Assembly: GCF_902148845.1 (NCBI RefSeq)
Contig: NC_043754.1
Span: 23,340,431 to 23,404,430, forward strand
Origin: Salarias fasciatus
Taxonomy: Eukaryota > Chordata > Actinopteri > Blenniiformes > Blenniidae
Length of the DNA: 64,000 bases
Direction: 5' to 3'
Part shown: positions 12,003 through 24,651 of the stretch, one piece after another
Layout: every line of letters starts with the position of its first letter
Numbering within the stretch: position 1 is the first letter of the stretch
Position numbers and translations under genes: made by a program
The notes under the pieces: model-generated
Told to the model about the DNA's origin: nothing
Seen by the model: the letters and a program-made list of their open reading frames with translations, nothing else
Databases searched by the model: none

Positions 12003-12239
12003 TAAAACTTGTAAAACTCCATACCATGATCCCATGTTTTGGACTACAAAACTACTACAACGGAGCGCTGTGTACGTTGCATTGTCGTTGCCTCACAGCC
12101 TCGTTTCTTGGATTGGTTCTCTCCGCTCAATAGTCCCGCCTTTTGTCAGCCTGTTTGAAATGAAGCCCCAATGGCGCGGTACCAGACTGTCTCTGTATGT
12201 AACATATGAGGTCAGTCTGGCATGCCAGGCTACTGAGCC

Positions 12240-13470
12240 GTGGCTCAGCAGGAGGAGCGGAGCTGAAGCGGTGCGGTTCCGCTGGTGTCTTCGGTCCGCT
12301 CCAGGGGAGTTCCTGCTGTCCTGCTCCGCTGGAAAAGGGGTTCACCGGTGAAGGAGGGGAGATGGTCCCGAAACCAAAACGTCCCGACCAGCGGGTCAGT
12401 TCGGTACCGGGTTTAGTCCGTGGGAGAGACGCACTGCGCACGTCCTTCCTAGACAGAAACTTAAAGAAGACTTTGCAACTTTTTTACCTCAATAAATGTG
12501 TTTCAGAATCCCTGTGGGGGTAAACAAAGACTTGTCATGGTGATTCGCCTGTCCCTTCACTCCCCCCGGGGTCTGTGTCCTGAAAACAGCGCTTGCAATT
12601 TCAGAGGAGCGGACCCGACAACATCTCGCGAGAACAAACCTGCTTTATGGCACTCATACGGGATTACAAGTATAAGAGCTGTTGGAGTGCGAGATCTGTC
12701 ATTGTGTTGCAATAGACGATCTTTGCATGATGTGTTGATTGGTTCTAATTTCTGTTTGGTGACTGAAAAATACAGAGGAGTGGCACCTCCTCTCGTAGAC
12801 GTGAGCGCCAGTAAGTTCGCTGCACCCAGCGAAAGCAGCATATTGTGTTTGTTTTCCAATAAGTTTGAGCGTGCGAGGCAGGCATATCCGCGACAGAGGG
12901 AGCAACCGGAGGAGGCAGCGCGAGGAACTGCTGCTGCAGAAGATTTAAAAAAAGCGCGTAAAACAAACATGAAACCCTCGCTAGCGTTAGCAACGCCACC
13001 CATAGGTGCTCACGGATGGCAGAACCAAAAAGACAGAAAAAAAACTTTGTCTAACGAGCGGAAAAAAAGGAAACTGGAGTGGGACGCTCTCTGCATGCGG
13101 GGGGGGGGGTTAACGACAGTGAGCTTTCACAGGAGACCAGTAGGTGAAGCGCTAAAGCAAATCTTGCATAGTACTGTTCAACTAAAGATGTCTTGTGACT
13201 CTGTTTGACTGGCGGGTGGAGCGCCCGCCCCCAGGGTCTTCTTGGCCAATCAGACGGTGATCTGGGTCCTCCCTCCTCTGCTCTGGGGAGGAGCCTCACG
13301 AGCGCCCTCATCAGGTGGGCGGTGGTATTGCACCCTTATCTGGTTTTCTTGCGCTGTGAGGAGAGATGAGCGGCCATTACATGAGGGTTTCTTTGTTCTG
13401 AGCACATGGTGGAGGAGCTGGGCAGCCATTTCAGGTTCTGGGGGACAAGATGGCGGTGGCCTCCTGCTGA
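12240..13470. repeat. Left arm of a dispersed inverted repeat pair
   Basis: Two blocks here (about 12335-12420, around TTCACCGGTGAA, and about 13215-13470, around CAAGATGGCGGTGG) recur in reverse orientation and the same order at about 19328-19400 and 18985-19270. In this arm the blocks are about 800 bp apart; in the other arm they are nearly adjacent. The extra DNA (12420-13205) includes a 236-codon open frame at 12498-13208 with no recognised domain, and looks like a separate repeat inserted here. Confidence 0.5.
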
Positions 13471-14042
13471 GAGGTAGAAGTTTCTCTCTTTGTTCTAGAG
13501 AGCTTCAAAGTCTGCTGCGTCTCCACCACGGCGGGGGTCATGTCTCCTTCATGATGGGGGACAGTATTCGCAGACAACATGACTCCGGGTCATGCCTTGA
13601 AGGGCCTGCTGTGCTGAGCAGGCCGAAACTGACTGAAATATTTCTGGTCAAGTTTGGCATCCCAACATTCTATTAAGGAGGAATAATAAGTAGTTCCAGT
13701 TTTACGTAAAGTTTTTTTTTATATAGGTTAACAGACTTTCTTTCCAGGCAGTACGAAATACTTCTAGTTGAATGAGACTTGTGTGCATTCGACTCCTCGG
13801 TCCGTGTTTCCAGACGGGTGTGGTGCGTCACTCACATTGCTGCAAAGCCCTTGGGCCTTCGGGGACGTGGGCTGGTCTCCGTGCTGGGGAGGCCATGTGG
13901 CTGGGGGCCACTGTGGACAGTCACACCAGGGGCAAGGGGGCCCCGGGGGCAGTGGGAGGTCCAAACAATGGGGGGCTGATTGATGTGATTTTCTGTTTCT
14001 CTGAATGGTGATTATTGATCTGAATATTGATTTTAACAAAGT

Positions 14043-14044
<2 letters not shown>

Positions 14045-14126
<82 letters not shown>
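14045..14126. repeat. (TG)n microsatellite
   Basis: A long uninterrupted TG run lying just upstream of the first coding exon of the NLR gene. It ends about 18 bp before the splice acceptor at 14141-14143. Confidence 0.95.
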
Positions 14127-14152
14127 GCTGCTTCCTCTCTCAGTGACTGAAG

Positions 14153-14196
14153 ATGTCTGGTGTGGATGAAGAGGAGGACAGATCAGGTGTGGACAG
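14153..14196 (+). CDS. NLR coding exon 1
   Basis: ATG after CTCTCTCAG-TGACTGAAG, coding [14 protein letters not shown] plus two bases (AG), then donor GTAAGA. The initiating context and the MSGVDEEED start match the usual N-terminus of fish NLRC3-like proteins. Confidence 0.85.
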
Positions 14197-14301
14197 GTAA
14201 GAGACGTCAGCTGCTCCTGCAGAGTCTCTCTTCTCTTCAGTCTGTGTCTCAGTGTTTGCTCCTGCCACTACAGAGGAAACTGACTCTTCTAATGTGAGCT
14301 G

Positions 14302-14360
<59 letters not shown>

Positions 14361-17300
14361 CATGTGTGTGTGCGTGCGTGTGTGTGTGGAAGGTGTGTGA
14401 ACGTTCTTCTCCAGGTTTGACATGTATCAGTGCGTTTACATGCAGGCAATAACCATTTCTTTTTTTTTTTTTTTTTTTTAATGTTTTTATTTATGAAATG
14501 CAAGTCACAAAGAAACTGTTCAGAAAAATATGACATCTTTTCTTTTTACAAAGTTAAGTGAACATAATCAGACAAACAATAAACAAACCCTCTCCCTACC
14601 CCACAAGATAATCCTTTTACGTAGATAATTAAAGTGTAACCTTAAGGAAGGGAGACCAAATAATTAGATAAAAGAGAAAGGAAAAAAAAAAAAAAAAAAA
14701 CACAGAACAAAACAAATCTAGACAAAACAGGATAAAACATCACATTACATAAAACAGAACAAAACAAAACATCAAAACAACAAAACAGGAGAAAATAAAG
14801 GAAAAGGGAAGAAGAGGGGAAGGAGGAATGTTAGATGTGCTGACTGAAACAAAACGTGTACTGTTAATGAGGGCCGCCTACTCCTTGGTATGAAAATAAA
14901 CCAACTTTGCTGGAGTGTTACAGGATGAAGAGTTCTTAGAGAGCGTTATCTGCTGCTGGTGGCCCGCTTCAGAGGGCATCTATAAAGAGCATGATCATGT
15001 AGTCGGTCTTCGCAAAAAAAATTCTCGTGCTGGTAGTTTATCAAAGTAGTTGAGTAGTGGTCTCCAATGAATGTAAAATCTGTCTAATGAACCTCTGAGT
15101 GAAAACTTGATCTTCTCGAGTTTCAAAAGAGATAAAATGTCATGTAACCAAACTTTAATAGACGGTGGCTGAGAGGATTTCCATAATAGCAGAATTCTTT
15201 TACGAGCAACCAAAGAAACAAAAGCCATAACATTATTCTGAATGGTCGTAGTATGAAGATTATCTGGAGGTCTGCCAAAAATAGCGATGCATGGAGAAGG
15301 GATTATGTTTATACCCAGTACTTCTGAAATTGTTTTAAAGAAATATTGCCAAAATTTAGACAGTTTGGGGCAAGACCAAAACATATGAGTAAGATTGCAT
15401 GGAGTCTGTTCGCATCTATTACACTTATCATCAATTTCACCCGGGTAAAATCTAGAGAGTTTTTCCTTACTATAATGTAATCTATGAAGAACTTTGAATT
15501 GTATTAAAGAGAGTCTCGCGCAGCTAGATGATGAGTTAACATTTTTTATAGCCCCGTTCCATAGAGTCTCGGACAGGCTCAACTGAAGTTCTGATTCCCA
15601 CTTTGATTTTATCTTATTGACAGTATTGTCATTAATTGAAGAAAACAGCTTATACAAATAGGAAATATGACCTTTTGTTAAAGTTTTCGCTTTAAGAACC
15701 AGATCTATTCCACTGGGTGCTGGAATATGTGGGAATGATGTAACGTGCGTTTTTGCAAAGTCCCGCAGCTGAAGATACCGAAAAAAATCTGATCTGTGAA
15801 GATTAAAGGCGGGAATTAATTGATCAAAGCTAGCGAACGACCCATGAATGTAAAGATCTCCCAAACTGCGCAGTCCTTTATGTTCTAAGGTAATAAATCG
15901 TGGATCTATCTTTGCTGGATTAAATAAGTGATTACGACAGATGGGAGTTACAAGAGGAAGAGTAAGCCATCCGAAATGACGTCTTATTTGTGCCCAAATT
16001 TTTAGAGTTGCAGATACTACCGGATTGGAAGTGAAATTTGACGGAGAGATGGGTAACGTACTACATGTTAAAGCTAATAATGATGAAGAGCAGGAGGTTG
16101 ACTCACTTTGGCACCAAACAGATTGAGGAGAAGCAAACCATGATAACATTTTGTGCACGTTGGCAGCCCAGTAGTAATTTATAAGATTCGGTAGACCTAG
16201 ACCTCCCTCTGTCTTATCTCTGCATAATAACAGCCGATTCGCCCTTGGGCGTTTACCAGCCCAGATAAATGAAGAGACACTTTCATTTATAGTTGTGAAA
16301 AAGGATTTGGGAAGAAATATTGGAAGACACTGAAAGACATACAAGTATCTTGGTAAAACGTTCATTTTTATAATTTGTATTCTACCTGCCAAAGACAACG
16401 GTAGATAATTCCATTTTTGTAAATCTGATTTCACTGCTGTTGTCAACGAGTTCAAATTTTGTTCCCGCATTGTTCGCATAGAACGTGTAATTGTTATACC
16501 AAGGTATTTGAATCCTTTGCTGTCTAAATCAAAAGGAATAGACGATGGTGGTATGTCTAAGGCCAATTGGTTGATTGGGAAACATTTGCTTTTAGAAATA
16601 TTTAATTTGTATCCAGATAGATTTCCAAATAAATTTAACAGTGTCAAAATGTGTGGGATACTCGTCTGAGGTTCCCTCACGTAAAGAAGTAAGTCGTCCG
16701 CATATAATGAGACACAATGTTCCATACCCCATCTTTCGATTCCCTTGAATCCTGTCTCCCTTTTTAGAGCAGCCGACAGGGGTTCTATTGCTAATGCGAA
16801 TAATAACGGAGATAGTGGACACCCCTGCCGTGTGCCACGAAAGAGACGGAATGAAGTAGAACGCTGGCAATAACCATTTCTTAACCCGAATATTGACAAT
16901 AACCCGGTTGCGCATGGCCATGTAAACACCCGCAAAAACCCGAATTAGGGTCCTCGTGACTGTTACCCGTCAACAGCAGCCTAAAAGATGCATTATTTCT
17001 GACAGAATGTCGTGATGTTTACCCTCAAATTAATCAGCAGAACCTGAGCTAACCGAATATATCAGCCATTATTACACACTACAAACACAGCTCAAACACG
17101 AACTAAATGAATTATGAACCATGTTCGTGACCGTGTCAACCCACTCGCCGAAATATTGATTGTAGCGCTGTGAAAAGTGATGCAATTCACACAAACAGCC
17201 TCTCAGACGAGAGCTGAGACTCCGCTGATTACAACCATACCACTCAAAGCCTCTAAAACCACAGAATCTGCCAGAAAATGCCACTAAAACAGCCAACCGC

Positions 17301-20300
17301 AAGATCGCGTTTTCAAACTGCGGTAAAAAAAATCGCCTCTTACCTGGACTTTTGGCCATATAGAGTCCGAATTATGCGTTTATTATCCATCGGGATCGTG
17401 TAGCTTAGCCACCTAGCCACATCTGACGTCAATCCGGGCGTAAAACTGACCCCTAGTTAGCCTGAAGGAGCTCTGTGATTGGTCAGCGCCATACAGGTTT
17501 GTGTGCGCCATGACGGTGTTTTGCTTGTTTTGATTGGCTAACAGAGCTGTCAATCACAAGTCGGTGACCCCCGCTGCATTCTATTGGCTCAGACGAATCT
17601 AGCGACGTACGGGGTGTCTGTATTCATGAAGCCGCTGCGGAGCTGGGAGCCTGTATACAGAGGAGGCTTTACGCACGGAGCGTCCTGCTGAGCGTAAACA
17701 GACGCTCTGTGTGAATTTCCACTGCAGTCACGCCAAAGACTGCTCTGTTTGGATGTATTGAACCTCAGCAGTGATATAAAAGTGAAAAATATGATTTGGA
17801 ACATTAGAAAATTCAGATTACACAGATGGCACCATAGTGTGCCAAAGTGTGCCATCGCCTGACCTGTCTGTACTAAAACCTATCAAATTTTGTTCTGCTT
17901 CACTTTCACAGAGTCAACTTTTGCAGAGAGAGTGTTCACATATTTGTCTATGATCTGATGGAGGTTTAGAGCTGCAACTGGACTTTTCCAAAGAGATGAT
18001 CACATTGAAAGTGCTTTTTTTTTAGGCGAGACTGAAAATTTTTCATTTGTGCTGTGTTCCATCTTCAGTCACACTTAACCAGTAACATATATACTGATAT
18101 TTACACATCTGGACAAATCTTACAAGTGTTCACTTTATGAGGAGAGTGTAACCACTCAAATAGGCCTAGTTATTGCAGTGTTATACTCTTTTTAGTTTAG
18201 TATGTCATTTTCGAGAAGAGGCTCTGAAAAATAGCCTAGGGCTTATAGGGTTAAAAACCTGAATATTACCCCTGGGTTTCTCCTTTTCTAACCCGAATTT
18301 CTGGTCATATAAACGCGCATTGGAATATCCCGGTCGAAAGGGATATGAATTACTGTTCTGCGCATGTTCTATCCGCAAGGAATCTTGGTCTTTTGAGTAT
18401 AGAAACTACTTGTGATACAGTGTAACTGCTACCAAGTATATAAAATGTGCAGAGACGAACTTTTAGTTCTTCCCTTTTACTGAAAAAACGGTGCATAGCA
18501 TCATTCAACCATCATTACCATGTCTTGTCGCTAACACTTTTTCTAACAAAATGCCGAGAGAGCCTGCAGCGCCCTTCTTCTGTGGTGTCCGTGTAAAATA
18601 AGTTTGAACATGCAAACAGCACACGTAGTGGCATGAAGTGCAAATGCAGTCATGACGTTGTCCGTGGTTTGAATGGGGATATCCCTGATCATATAAACAG
18701 GAGTAACTCTGTCTATTTAAGCATGTAAACGGGTTATTCCAAAAGTTTCAGAAACCGGTGTTGGGGACTGTCCAATGGAAATATTCCACCAAGGAATATT
18801 AAATCCAACAGGACTTGGAGTCATTGTTCCTGTGATGACTGTATGCTCATCAGAGAGTAGAACAAAGGGAGCCCCCACCAAAGGGAGCCCCCGCCAAAGG
18901 GAGCCCCCCCCCCCCCCCCCCCCCCCCCCCCACCACCCCACCTTGGCCACATGGCAGGGAACAAAGAGGTGTCTTTGGCCCCAGCAGGATGCCACCGCCA
19001 TCTTGTTTCACAAACCTGAAATGGTCGCTGTCCTCCACCATGTGCTCAGAGAACAAAAAGACCTCCATCTTGTAATGGCCGCCCATCTCCCCTCATAGCG
19101 GGAGGAAAGCATGACTTGAGTGCAATACCACCGTCCCACCTCACGAGGACGCTCGTGAGACCCATTTCAGGTCAGGGAGGGGTGGACTCAGATCACCGTC
19201 TGATTGGCCAAGCGGACCCCGGGAGCGGAGCTTCACCTGCCACTCAAGCAGACGTCCCTGCCCCGCCATCTTCAGTCTTCCTGATTTTTTCCAAGTAGAC
19301 ACACCGTCTGCTTAATGGAATTACCAGGGCCTGTACCAAACTGACCCCGCTGGCCGGGACTTTTTGGGACCATCCTCCTCTTTTTCACCGGTGAAACTTT
19401 TCCTCAGCGGAGTAGACGGGTAAAAGCTGCCCCAGACATCAGCAGGACCTGCAGAGCGCACGCACCGCCGCGCTGCAGCAGCTTCTCGTCTCTCCTCCTC
19501 CTCCTCAGCAGCCTCCGGACCAAAGCGGACCGGAACCCCTTCACGTGAATCCTCCAAAGAGCCAAAGTTCTGCTGGACGCAGCTGAACCCGACCGATCAG
19601 AGCGACGGCTCTGATCTCCCCACCGAAATCACTATATTTCGCCAACTGCAACACAGGCTTTAGCTGCAGCAGCGCCAAGCTTCCACCACACACCTGGCGG
19701 CCAAACACTCGTCGTTGGAACACCATAGGTGAGACCAGGGCAGGTAGTTAGATAAGAAGTGTTAATTTTATGCTGGTGCTTCTTTTATTATTGAACGGAC
19801 TGAAGCGTGTTCATTATATTGTGTGACTGTTGTTCTTTATTCATTTCTCTCTTCTCCTCGTGCGCATGCTCATGAGCATGCGCTTCCTTCTCACATCAGA
19901 CCCGCAAGACAGCCGGCTAGAGCCACGCCGCCGCTGCGTTTGAGATAGGAAGACAGGCTCGCCTTTCAACCTCTCCTCTCTTACTAACCCGAGCTTAGTA
20001 AATTCAAAACGCAGCGGATAGACCTCGTGTCGGAAGCACGCATGCGCGTCGCTCGCCTGCCCGCTAGATTCTCCCCCTCTCTCTTCCTCTCTCCCCTCCT
20101 CTCCTGCACAGGCGCGACATCACCAGATTCCCCCATTCCCCCCTTCGCTCCCACGCCTCCTGCTGTCCGCCCTTCAGGAGGAGCCAGGAAGGAGGGCTCG
20201 GAGGCCTCTCTCTCTCTCCCGGTGCGGGATGGAAGGACCCAAGCGCAGGCAGTCAGGCAGAGTTCAGGTGGTTTATTGCAGGATCCCAGGGAAACAAACG

Positions 20301-23300
20301 CAGGGCAAGCTGAGCTGAGGTGCAGGCAGGGACACAGAACACACGGACAACCCACAACGAACTGACAAGACACACCAGGAGAGCTAGACTTAAATAGGGG
20401 TAGACGCAGGTGAGGCACATTAGGGAGTTAACGAGGCGGGAGAACATGAGGGCAGGTGACTTGACAGGAGAACAAGAGGGCAGACAAACAAAACAGGACC
20501 CCAGCGCCCCCACGAGGTCGCAGGGGTACAGGGCGTGACAGTACCCCCCTCTCAATGTGTGCCTCCTGGCGCACAACAAGGCAACCATCCCGGGCAGAGG
20601 GGGGCAGACAGGACAGGACGGGAAACAGACTCGGACGGGGGCAGGACTCAGAACTCGGACGGGTCGGAACTGCACCTCAGCAGCCAGGACGGAACAGGAA
20701 CAGGACAGGGACAGGGAACAGGAACTCAAGTCTCTCAGGGGAGAATCCAAAAAACACAAGTCTCTCAGGGGGGATCCAAAAAACACAAGTCTATCATTGG
20801 TATCCAAAAACACAAGTCTCTCAGTGGGGTTTGCAAAAACTCAAAAGGTTCCTCAACTGAAAAGGCTGGACCTCCTCCCTCCCCAAGGCCATCCAGGAGA
20901 GGAGGAGCAGGGACCAGGTCACCAGGAGCTGGAAATCTGGAGGCGAGCTGCAGAGAGAGCTGCAGATGGGGCGCTCCAGGATACGCTGCAGAGAGAGCTG
21001 CAGACGGCATGCTCTGGGACATGCTGCAGAAAACACGGCAGACTTGAAGCTCCTTAATGCTGCAGAGAGTGCTGCAGACGGGACATTCCAGGGCACACTG
21101 TGAAATATTAATGCAACATTACGAGATTGAGTTGTTTATGTGAAGATTGCTAAGACGGAACTACTTACTAAACATGGCGTCTGGGCGTAGTGTTTTCAAC
21201 ATAAAAAGTAGTTCCCAGTATTTGCTTCAGTGTCGTAACACTACAATATTATTTGTTGGTGTTCCACAGCGTAGTGAATGTGCGGATTATAACGTGCCCA
21301 CCAAAGTGTTTTGGCGTTGTTGGATTGTGTATTTGATGAGTTTGATGAGGGGAAGCAAAAACACTTCCATTGTGTCCGTCCCGAAAACCTTCCCTGACTC
21401 ACCTCTGAATAAACAACAGCTCGCCCTCACAAAAACAGTAAGTATGCTGTTCGACATGACTAAGGAATTGCGCTAAATGGGCCAATTTGCCAAAATGTTG
21501 AAGTATCCCTTTAAAAGGGTTATTGGCTGCATGTAAACGTACTCATTGGCTCACATGTTGAATGAATGTGTGTAAACTGTCAGAACCTCCCTGATCTGTC
21601 AATGAGCGAACAGAACATTTGGACCTGCCGTCAAACTCCTGATTGGGCTGTGTGGGTGTGACCTTTGACCTCTGTCACAGGTCATTTATTTACAACCGCT
21701 GTGTTTACAGTGAACTGACTGAACCATGAAAGCTGCTTCTGGATCTTATTTCACTCGCAGGTTTTCTCTGAAGAGTAACTGGTCCAGATATCTTCCACCA
21801 GACTTCAGTGGTGAACCTGGACCTTCAGAAACAAAGTAAGAAAGTGTTTATATTTTATAGCTGCACCGGTCCAATGGTGATGTTTCATACTGATGTCTTT
21901 TTCCAAGTTTGTTCAATATCTCTTCCTCAACAGACACCATGAAAACTACAAAAAAAAATAAGATAAATAAATAAAACATATTTACAAAATATCGATTTTG
22001 TCCTCTTTCATCAAGTCTCTCACAACATCCAGCAAAGAATGTCAGCATTTAGACAGCTACAAACACAATCGCGAAACGACAGGAAACTTTTTTAAACACA
22101 CAGAACAACATGAAAGTATAAAATGCAAGTTACCGTGTGCGCCTCCTGGACTGTGTAGAATGTTAGTTTTGCAGCCGTGTGCGCTTACTTTCTGATCATG
22201 TTGGTGTTCGGCTGAGCCGCCAACTTGGTGTTCTCTGCCATGCAGCCTCTGCCACTGACGCTGCACGTATGACCTCTGACTCTAACCATGTGACTCGGAC
22301 TACGGTAAAATAAATTAATTAAACTTTACATAGAAAATACACTCTTTATTCAACACACATTTTCTAAAAGTAACATATCTTAAAAATCACTTTTTAATAA
22401 ACCATGAATTAAAACAACTAAATTAAAGGTATAATGGACAATTTTCTCAAAAAAGTCGAAGCCAAACGTCTGTTACTCGCTTTTTGGAAACGCGCATGCG
22501 CCAGACCGTCCTACCTGCTCTGCTGCTCCTACGAGCGCGCTTGATGGCGTGACGCAAGCATTTCTTCAGCCTGATTGACATGTTGGAAGACCAATAGTTG
22601 ACGCTGTCATCACGCCATTCATTGGCTAAAACATCGTCCATTATACCTTAAAGACAATGGAAAACACACTTATTAAATGATAGAAAAAAAATGTCCTATA
22701 GACAGTCACATATTTCATTTCATCTATTCCAGTGTGTATTGACTGTGATTGTGCAGGAAATTGTCTCTGATGCAGTTGACACAGTTCAATGTGTGACGAT
22801 AGATTTTGATGCAGTAAGAATGTGGTGTTACGGTGTGTGCCATAGGCTCAAAAGAGCTGATCACAATAAGGCAGAGTGGAAAACAAATTTATTAATTTCC
22901 CAACGGAGATCAGAGTTCTCAGGAATCCACAGGGGCACAAGGACTGGGTTAGGCGAAGACAACAGAGCAAGTGTATCCGAAGCCAGGTCATTTGTCCGAT
23001 ATTGACGCCTGGAGGTTCAGGGGTCGAACAGATGCAGGCGGCAGCTGGAAGGCAGGCAGGGAGCAGCGAGTCACGGAGGTTAGCTGAGCAGGTTTTCACA
23101 CTGAGACAAAAACACCAAGTCAATAAAGAAACTGGTGGCCAGCCACAAACTCTTGCATGTCACCACTAACAGTAGTAGGTCCAAAGCTCCAGCGCCGAAG
23201 TGGAGTCAGAGGTCGACTTAAATGGACGCCCTCATCAGGGAGTGATCTCCACCCACAGTCGCAGCTAAAGGCAATTCCCATGATTCTGACATCCGTCAAC

Positions 23301-24620
23301 ACCGCCGTCCAGCGCCGCTCAAGTATGCGTATACCCTCAACCAGTTGCACTGACCTCTCAGGGTCGAAGAATTCTTAAACCTTAGTTCCCCAACATTGTT
23401 ATCAAAGATATATTGAATATTATCAAAGATAGAAGAAACAATATTTCCTTCTTTCCTCCAACTTTAAAATGGGAAGCTAACCTATCCAATAACTCCGATC
23501 AAAATTCATGTTCACAGATATGTTTAAGTACTTTTGACATGACAAAGAACTCAAGTATACAACTAATACAATTCAAAATCCTACATAGAATTCATTATAC
23601 AGGACAAATGAGGTTCAAGATGGGTCTGTTGTAATCTGGTATCTGTTCGCATTGCAATGATAACATGACTGACAGATCCCTCCATGCCCTGTGGTCCTGC
23701 ACACTAATGCAGAGATTCCTTGGAGGGTTGTGACAACCTTGATCTTGGGGTACGGGGCTGGAGCATTGGGGGTGCCACTGGCCTGGGGCAGGGAGCTACC
23801 CGTGTGGGCCGGTTCTCCTGGGTATGGTTATGGCCCTCTACCTGGGTGGTTGGGGTCAGCTCTTGGGCTCTGGGCTTTCGACTCTGCCTGCCCTGGGTGT
23901 CCGGTGCCCGGGGCAGGCAATATGCAATATGAAATATGCCCTTTTTTCCTGTATTGCATTAACAAAAAAACAACAGGACATGATTATATATATTTAACAC
24001 GTGATGTGTTTTTTTATTTAAGGCTCCAAATAAAATAAATATTCAAAAAACTAAAACATGCACACCATAACATGATGTCTGTGTGTGTACAGTGCTCCCT
24101 CTGCAGGCCCTCTAAAGTTGGCTTTTAGCAGGAGTTACATTTTCAGGTCTGTAACAAATGTAGTACCACAAGAAAAGTAAAACGTAAAGAAAAGTAAAGA
24201 AATACCCCACTCAAGGCTCCCGACGCAGCATGCAGGCACCGTGCTGCAACGCTCCGCGCTCTGCACGCCGCTCAACCCCTCCCCCAGGCAAAGCTGTCAG
24301 CTGGCCTGCTTCTCATGATGCGCATGTGTTAAACTGCGTTAAAAATTTTAATTAGATTAATTACATAAATTAATTAACGCCATTAACACATTATTTTTGA
24401 GAGCCCTAGTTCAAAGGAAAAAAAAAGGACAAGTAGACTGACCGCACCACCAGATGTGTTTAAAAGAACATTTTCTTGATTGATTCACTGTGACTAACCT
24501 GATGGTGGTGGTGATGGGGGTGGATGTTGTGTTGCTACAGCACTGATATGAACCATAAACAGTTATTGATTAACATTAGCATGAGCTGTGTTTACCAAAC
24601 TCTCTCTCTCTCTCCCTCTC

Positions 24621-24651
<31 letters not shown>

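Larger units (their letters stand above)
14429..21545. mobile_element. Possible large element with GTTTACATG terminal repeats
   Basis: The left end (about 14430: GCGTTTACATGCAGGCAATA) and the right end read in reverse (about 21544: ACGTTTACATGCAGCCAATA) form an inverted pair. Internal sequences at 16918-16930, 18312-18322 and 18700-18735 repeat variants of CATGTAAAC. No target duplication is obvious, so the ends and family are uncertain. The L1 at 14462-16865 and the LTR fossil at 20223-20540 lie within it and are later insertions if the element is real. Confidence 0.4.

Noticed and set aside
12498-13208. A 236-codon + strand open frame upstream of the NLR gene
   Set aside because: It has no recognisable domain and Ser/Arg-rich, low-complexity composition, and it lies inside a dispersed repeat segment. 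Open in one frame by chance is more likely.
20535-21057. Overlapping frames of 166-186 codons on both strands
   Set aside because: They arise from the LTR fossil and its tandem units, with no protein family recognised.
22826-23350. A segment with LTR-like composition on the minus strand
   Set aside because: It has an AATAAA-like signal and a TTTAAG box in plausible order, but I could not find convincing paired TG/CA ends or a target duplication.
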